Assembly (NCBI RefSeq): GCF_017591425.1
Contig: NW_024464918.1
Location: 12,026,001 to 12,090,000 of the forward strand
Source of the DNA: Ochotona curzoniae
Taxonomy: Eukaryota > Chordata > Mammalia > Lagomorpha > Ochotonidae
DNA: 64,000 bases
Direction: 5' to 3'
In this document: piece by piece, positions 57,880-64,000 of the stretch
How positions within the stretch are numbered: position 1 is the first letter of the stretch
How the letters are laid out: each line of letters opens with the position of its first letter
The notes under the pieces: model-generated
Seen by the model: the letters and a program-made list of their open reading frames with translations, nothing else
The model's database searches: none
Told to the model about the DNA's origin: nothing
Made by a program: the position numbers and the translations under genes

Positions 57880-58080
57880 CAACAGCTGTGTAGCCGATTA
57901 ACCCAAAACTTACTGCCTTCAACAACAACCAGTTTATTTTACCTTCATGATTTTAGGGTTAGGAATTAGGACGAAATTTGGATTGGTAAGTCTATTGCTT
58001 CAAATGTTGTTGCCTAAAGTTACTCAGTGACATTCAACTGGCAGGTGAGCTAGTCTAGAGAACTGCTGATGATGAATGAA
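57880..58080 (-). mobile_element. Ancient LTR-like fragment, minus strand
   Basis: GTAGCCGATTAACCCAAAAC, TTACTGCCTTCAACAACAAC and CAGTTTATTTTACCTTCATG resemble the reversed end of an ancient mammalian LTR (pattern: CAAAACTTAGTGGCTTAAAA). Family uncertain. Confidence 0.5.
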
Positions 58081-61014
58081 AATGGAGATGTTACTGTCAC
58101 CCAGGTTCCCAGTCTAAATGTGGTGAACTGTAATTTCTGTATTGACAGAAATGGTGATGTCTGAAAAGCTGGCTGATTTGGAAGGAAGGCAGGAGAGAGG
58201 CTGAAGGACTGAACGGAAGGACAGCAGGAACGAGAGGACAAATTAACAAGGTAAAAGGCTTGACAATTGCTCTCACCTTCAAAAGGGAAAGTATATGCCA
58301 GAAACTATGGATCTTTCAGCCTGGGAGTGGAGTATTTGCAGTCTTGAGGTAGAGTGTTAGAGCTAATGGGCACACATAGAAGGCGATTTGCAATCCTGAA
58401 TCCCTGAGGATGTGATTTTTAGAAGTGCTTAGCCATAAACTAGGCACTAAACTCACAGATGCAGAAAAAAAGGGGAGGGGGCGGGGAGTGGCCCTCCTAA
58501 CTTCTGCTCTCCCCACACTTACTCACATTTGCCTTTTGAGGTCATAAAATCTTTAGCTACACTTATGCATTACTAGTCCCTTCAGCATTCTACGTGTATG
58601 TGTTTGTGACATAAATTTTCTCCAAGGGAGCCATCTAATGCTTTACAGCAGTGTGCTCAAAGGCACAGTGATGCTCAGTGTGGCTGCTCCCATCCAGGGA
58701 CAGTTGCTCCTAGAGTGCCCGGGTGCCTCTGCCTCCTAATGGATTTCACAGCTAAGGCAAGCAAAGGGCTACCTGCTTCACTCAGATTCACATACACTCC
58801 AATATCGTGGGTAGAAACAATCATTCCATGACTGCTGGAGCTTGGAAGGAATAACCAGGATCTTAGCACTCCAGTGCCTACTGAGGGTCATTATCTTAGG
58901 TAACTAGTTGTCTCAGAGGTAACCACTAATGTTTGTTCCAGGTAGAGAATTCTTAACTCATTTCCTCATATCCAATTTATTTCATGCCCTGCTCCCTATT
59001 CTCAGAGTAAAGGGTTGCTGTAAGCCTCTGTGGCACACATAGACTATTTTATGAAGAAATACCTTTGCTTCTTTTTGCATTATTCCCTCTCCATCCCAGT
59101 GGTCTCCTTATATATATTTAGAGAACTCATCTTCCCCTGTGTATTGACTGGACAGAAGAATTTCAGTATGCCATATCCAACTACAGTAGCTTATTTCTTC
59201 CACATGCTGCCTGGCCCATCTAGGGTCTGTCAAGAAACCCAAGGATGGTGATTCTGAATATTTCACTCTGAACCTTGAGTCCTGATTGACCACCAACATA
59301 GAGGCAACAGCAACAATAGTAGTTCTTCCCTTCTTCCCTGAGCAAGTTCTTGTGATGCTCAGACAGCCTTGATTGTCTCTTCCTTCTTCTTAGTAATCTA
59401 AAAGTTCCTGTTTCTGTTTTCCTGGAGCCAAGTAGCTTGCCTATCCCACTCTAACTAAATGGCCTCAGTCTGCATCCAGGACTTCCTCATGTCACAAGGT
59501 GAGGGTAGGTCATGCTGGCCCTGGTGTGCATGCCGCGGAATCCTAAGGGTGGTCAGGGGTGGCTTCTTTCAAGGAGCGTATATGCTGTGGATGAAACTTT
59601 GTCTGGGGTTTCCATACTTGCTCTGGCAAGGCCTTTCCTAGGGCTCCTTTGGGCCTGAGGAGAGTAAACGTCGGAGTTTCCTTTGAGGTGTGTGAGAGGC
59701 CAGTGGCAGTGGTGACAAGGGCAGGGGTCAGTGGACCTGTTGAGGAGGTGGCCTGGTTTGGGTTAGTGCAGCATGAGAAGTCACCTCATGGTTTTGGAAG
59801 TGAGAGCCCAGAATGGGGGTGAAGGGAAAGAAGGCATGAGTCATGGACAAGCAGTTACACATGTAAATAGAGAGCCCTTCCCCTCACTCCAGAATTCTGC
59901 AAAGAAGCAGAAAAAGCGGGAGCTTATTTTATGAATTTCCTGGCCAATCAGATGGAGAGGGAGTCCATCAAGCCACAGAGGATTCTTTGTCCTCTCTTCA
60001 TGCCACATCTTTGGGTGAGGAACCTGAGGGCAAATTGCATGCTAGTTGCAGGGACTTAGAAATAACTGTTGCTCTGCACATAGATTTTGGTTTTTGTTTT
60101 TCCAAAGAGATTTGAAGACATCTTTGTGAGAAGATAGGTTAGAACCTTGACCTTGCCTGATAATGCATATTCAAACACAGAATACAGGCTACCATTTGCT
60201 CTTGCAGGGTACCCCCTACCACATATGTTGACTGTAGCCCACCTGTCCTTCCCTGGCCCCAGGTTACTCACCATTGTGTAAAGGTCAGGCGTCTTCACAG
60301 TAAATCCCTTTTGCTTTGGTGTATCAGGATAAGCTTTTGTATTTGCAGTAGAGCCTGGCATTAAAAGTTTGTCCTAAGCCTGTGTCTCCTTTGTCCTAGT
60401 GACTATTGTTAGAAAGAGATACAAGAAATATAAAGAAGGGAAAATAGCACCCAAAACCATTTTTGTGCAGCCATTTATAGCATTTCATTTTCACAAGAAC
60501 TGATATTATTTTTCCATGGGTTTATCTCTATTTTTCACTTACCATCATCACAACCCCGCATGAAAAAAATCTTTGGGAATAATATGTTTAATGATAGAAT
60601 CTCATGATATGGAAAGTTCATGATACATCTGTTGAAGTTTTGAGTTTTTATGGGCATAAATGCTGTAACTGGGAACCAAAAAAATATGCCAATGGAAATA
60701 TAAGAATTACTACTTGAGCTGTAAGTAGAAAATACTGTATTTTGTTTTACCAATACAGGAGCAAGGTTGTCTTGTTTGCTTTTGCTTTTAAGACAAGTTA
60801 CATGTTCATTAAATTTAGGGAAATTAGGGCTATGCATATTTCAAAAGAGGTGAGTGTATTTGCCCACTAAGATACCATGAGTGCTGCACGCATTCCATGC
60901 TCAGGTGGGCGTGGAGATTTTACAGTGAGATATCAGAAATGTGAAGTTGAAGAGTCAGCTGCTACTAAGCTGATTGCATGGTAGCTTTTTTTAAGTTAAG
61001 GTTTTGCTTAATTT
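58081..61014. other. Mostly unique DNA, GC-richer between 59460 and 60050
   Basis: No named repeat. The 59460-60050 block is G-rich on the plus strand and has no domain-bearing frame. It could be an unclassified LTR. Confidence 0.4.
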
Positions 61015-61295
61015 TTATTCTCCATGCTGTAGTCCCGTAGGCTTAGGGATCTCAGTTCCTCCTTCCCCATAGTCTTTCTCCATTTCCCCTCCCTGCAACT
61101 GTTTTCTCATATATTATTACAATAGTACAGTCATCCAGCACCAGGTACCAGTCTGCTATTTAAGTGTATTGTGACATTGTAGGTATAGACAATGGAGAAA
61201 GTCCAGCAAACTATCATCAAGATATATTTCACAGTTTCTTTGTGAGTCCTGCTTTTGTTTAAGAGTAGAGATATGTGCGGTATCTGTAATACACT
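61015..61295 (-). mobile_element. L1 3' UTR, minus strand
   Basis: Same 3' UTR as at 29300-29560: a C-rich stretch, ATTACAATAGTACAGTCATC, AGTGTATTGTGACATTGTAG, GTATAGACAATGGAGAAAGT, TCCTGCTTTTGTTTAAGAGT. Confidence 0.75.
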
Positions 61296-61424
61296 CCCAA
61301 CCAAACTTCTAGCAAGTCAGACCCAGTGATTTTTATAAACAGGACTGGAAGTCACTGTTCAAATAGGTCCTCGTACAGTCAATTCTGGTCACTTCCACCT
61401 ACAAGAGCTTTATGTCGATTTTTT

Positions 61425-61575
61425 TAATTTTTGAAATTCATTTTTCTCATATTGGGAAAGCGGAGTGACTGGTAGGAAGCAGTCTTCCATCAACTGGTTA
61501 ACTGGTTCACTCCCAAATGGCCACAAAGCTGGATCTGGGCTAGAGTGAAGCCAAGATCCCAGAGCTCCAGTTACC
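61425..61575 (-). mobile_element. CSINE fragment, minus strand
   Basis: GTCTTCCATCAACTGGTTAA, TTCACTCCCAAATGGCCACA and GCTAGAGTGAAGCCAAGATC are the tail half of a reversed CSINE. The head half is missing. Confidence 0.7.
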
Positions 61576-61610
61576 AATCTGGTTTGAATTTAATGTTTCA
61601 ACAAAGTTGC

Positions 61611-61704
61611 CTGCCTGCCTTCCTTCCTTCCTTCCTTCCTTCCTTCCTTCCTTCCTTCCTTCCTTCCTTCCTCCTTTCCTTCCTTCCTTCCTTCCTTCCT
61701 TCCT
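61611..61704. repeat. TTCC tetranucleotide microsatellite
   Basis: About 23 units of CTTC, opening with CTGC variants and interrupted once near 61671-61676. On the minus strand it is a GGAA repeat and yields a meaningless Lys/Glu/Gly/Arg-rich frame. Confidence 0.98.
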
Positions 61705-62104
61705 GGTAGAGTGGGATGTGGTTGTTAACATCATGGTATACAAATTCTTTTCCACATTATTTCTGTAAAAATAGCACACTTAGAGGATTACAATTTTAAG
61801 ACGTCTTATAATTCTAGAAAATGTTTGTAGGTAAGATTTTTCCAGTTTGCCCTCCAGCCAACAGCACTTCAGAATGCCTGTTTTGGTCACATTTCCTTGG
61901 TAACTCTCTAACTCTTTTATCCTTGTTGTGCCCTCTGTGCTTTATTGGCGATTAAAGCAGCAAGAGGAAGGCCTTAGCACACATGTGTATGTCCCAGACC
62001 TCACTTCACCAAGGAAGAGATACCCAGGTTGAACTTGAGAACAAAATGAAAGGAACACAAGAGATTTGTGACTGTAACTAAGTACTCTTTTTTCTCAACT
62101 TGGA
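61705..62104. other. Unique DNA
   Basis: No feature recognised. Confidence 0.4.
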
Positions 62105-62155
62105 ATTGGTAGGAATTAATTAATTAATTAATTAATTAATTAATATTGGTAGGAA
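62105..62155. repeat. TTAA repeat bracketed by an 11-bp direct repeat
   Basis: Seven or so AATT units (62114-62144) lie between two copies of ATTGGTAGGAA, at 62105-62115 and 62145-62155. Confidence 0.9.
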
Positions 62156-64000
62156 GAATAATCTAGAAAGACTTGTTAGTGGATCACATTGTTAAGGCCA
62201 TCGCTACAGTTGTGCAAACTATGAAGGAGTTGGAACCTGTTCTTGAAAGCCGTTGATGAAGAGTGGCTATTTATTTACCTGGGTTAACTTCTGAGTGTCT
62301 GTTGGAGCAGCATAGATGAGAGTTCAGGGTTTCCAGAGGCCGTGCTAGACAGATGGCCATAAATTTAATGATAGAGGACCTGCTCATCAGAGACCTAATG
62401 TGTTTATTTTAGATTTATTCTAACAGGCACCTGCTACAAGGTAAATTAGACAGGTTTGAGATCTGGTTTTCTGGTGAGTTGTTAGAAAATGGAGTTGAAT
62501 GAATGATGCCTTTCACAGAGACATTGGCAAGGACAAAGGAACTTTGTTTAAACTTGCTGATTGGTATGGATGAGGCAGCCCAGAGGCCTGGTCTGGAGGA
62601 AACCAGCTGGTTTTTCCAAAATAACCTAGTTTAAGAAGTAATGGAGGCATACTGCTAAAACAGAATGGAACAATTTATCAAGACAAATTTCACAGTGTCA
62701 CACTGCATTCCGCACCCAACCAGAGCCCATCTGCCTGTCTAGAGGTTGACTGCTTAAGTGGGAATAGCTCAAGATCCAATCAGTGTAATTCTATACTCGA
62801 TTAATCTCATATCTTTTTCATATTCTAAGTTTGTATGGTTGTAATGGGATCCAGATTTACTTGTTACATAAAAAGGAGATTAAGCTGAAACCCTTAAGAG
62901 TGAAGTGATGGTCTTTGCTTTGGACTATCTGATAATTGTAAAGATGCCACAGAGCTGCTTACCGTCAATTCTGGAAAAATTATGCATGTTTATTTAAAAT
63001 AGAAACACTCTTGAAAGTGCTCATGAAGTGCCTCTGTAGTCTGTGTAATCCCAAAACAATCTGTACCTTTTCTTTTTTTTTTTTTCTATTTTTACGCTCT
63101 TCCCTTCCTGACATCCATAACTCCATATGCAATACTGTACCTTTTGAGAAGAATGAGAGATGTGACTTAGCTTTGTCTAGTTGAAATGTCCTTGTCTTTT
63201 TAAAGTTACCCTGATGCATTCAGAAAGCCAAAGTGATTTGGAGAAAGATATTTCAAACCATAGCACAGGCCAGCTGGAGACAGCTGGTTGCACTGAATTA
63301 AAGTAAATTTGTTACCAGCCCTGAATTAAATGTCAAAAGGCATCAGGATCCCATAAGGATGTGGTTTCTGTCCTAAAGGAGACAGATGGTATTGGGACTA
63401 GCTTTAGAGAAGGCAACAGAAGCGAATGAATAGATATGCAGACCCCGAGCTCAGGAGATATTTGCTGTGTTATAGAGAAGCGTAGAAGATGCATGCAGAC
63501 TTCCACTCGTTAGGATTCTTCAAGTTCCTAGTTTCTAAGCTGAGCCAAAAGGAAAGGACAGTGAAGGTAGCAGGGGAAAATGTCACTTATTCACCACCAG
63601 TGCACATCAGATTTGAAAGCTAATCTTTAGAACTGTGTTTGCCTTTATTCCTCATGACTTAAGTTAATGGGATGAAAATGGCTTCAGAATACATCATTTC
63701 TTTTCCAATTTCACATAGCTGCAAACTCTTTATTAAGGAGAGCTGACCTTCCACACTCTAGCGAATGTGTTTTGTTCTCTTAATTTCTCCAGCAAGCAGA
63801 TAACCAGTCCATTGTCACTCACCAAACCCAGTATAGGACAGTGAGCACTTAATTATCCCTGTGCTCGGTGCCATGTAGACAAAACTATTAGTAGAGAGAA
63901 AATATGGTTGCTCTGTATCTGCCCACAAGTGTAGACTCAATAGGAATTGAGATTTCATGTATTTTATATGCCTTGTTTTGTGTCCAGGGAGTAATCCATT
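62156..64000. other. Unique DNA to the window end, nothing recognised
   Basis: A T-run lies near 63073-63086. Short frames only. No repeat family, RNA gene or exon identified. Confidence 0.4.

Noticed and set aside
61540..61779. Lys/Glu/Gly/Arg-rich frame
   Set aside because: Translation of the TTCC microsatellite.

Overview
The window reads as nuclear DNA of a lagomorph, most likely a pika (Ochotona). The main evidence is about twenty copies of the tRNA-derived lagomorph C-repeat SINE (CSINE). The best-preserved copy, at 26911-27256, opens with a GGCCCGGCGCGGTGGCGCAA-type head and has a TCTGTATATCCGCC...AATAAATCTTT tail, which I associate with pika more than rabbit. The rest of the repeat content is ordinary for a placental mammal: L1 fragments on both strands, MIR, L2, MaLR-type LTR remnants, and TG, CT and TTCC microsatellites. 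Base composition is AT-rich with very few CpGs. The species call is from memory of the repeat families, not from alignment.

I find no intact protein-coding gene, no convincing exon, no rRNA or tRNA gene, and no CRISPR array or prokaryote-style operon. Every long open frame lies in a repeat, in a GC-richer repeat-like block, or in unremarkable DNA with no splice context. The window is best described as intergenic or deep-intronic.

Layout. 1-9300: scattered CSINEs, two copies of an unclassified repeat, an L1 on the minus strand (5641-7410), a plus-strand L1 piece (8930-9260), and an unusual motif-rich stretch (7961-8130) with an RFX-like X-box, a homeodomain core and a forkhead site. 9300-22100: mostly unique DNA, one well-delimited solo LTR (13011-13693), plus-strand L1 ORF2 remnants (15572-18090 and 21641-22130), and two more conserved-looking candidates (18400-18670, 20985-21190). 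22600-31200: a dense retroelement zone in which minus-strand L1s are repeatedly split by CSINEs with readable target-site duplications, including a SINE inside a SINE inside an L1. 31200-36000: older L1 3' ends, MIR, and one more L1 split by a CSINE. 36000-42300: mostly unique DNA with a GC-rich block (38325-39200) that looks like the 5' end of a lagomorph L1 on the minus strand. 42300-53400: microsatellites, damaged and composite CSINEs, three MaLR-like LTRs, and a recent L1 3' end (53098-53410). 53400-64000: mostly unique, with MIR and L1 fragments and a long TTCC tract.

No genes work together here. The functional candidates are non-coding: possible enhancers at 7961-8130, 18400-18670, 20985-21190, 32561-33265, 37340-37640 and 55160-55620. 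These are inferred only from motif content and low repeat content, and a cross-species alignment would decide them. I do not see an undescribed biological system. The most informative structures are the nested retroelement insertions, the 5'-end-only L1 fragment and the paired X-box-like sites.
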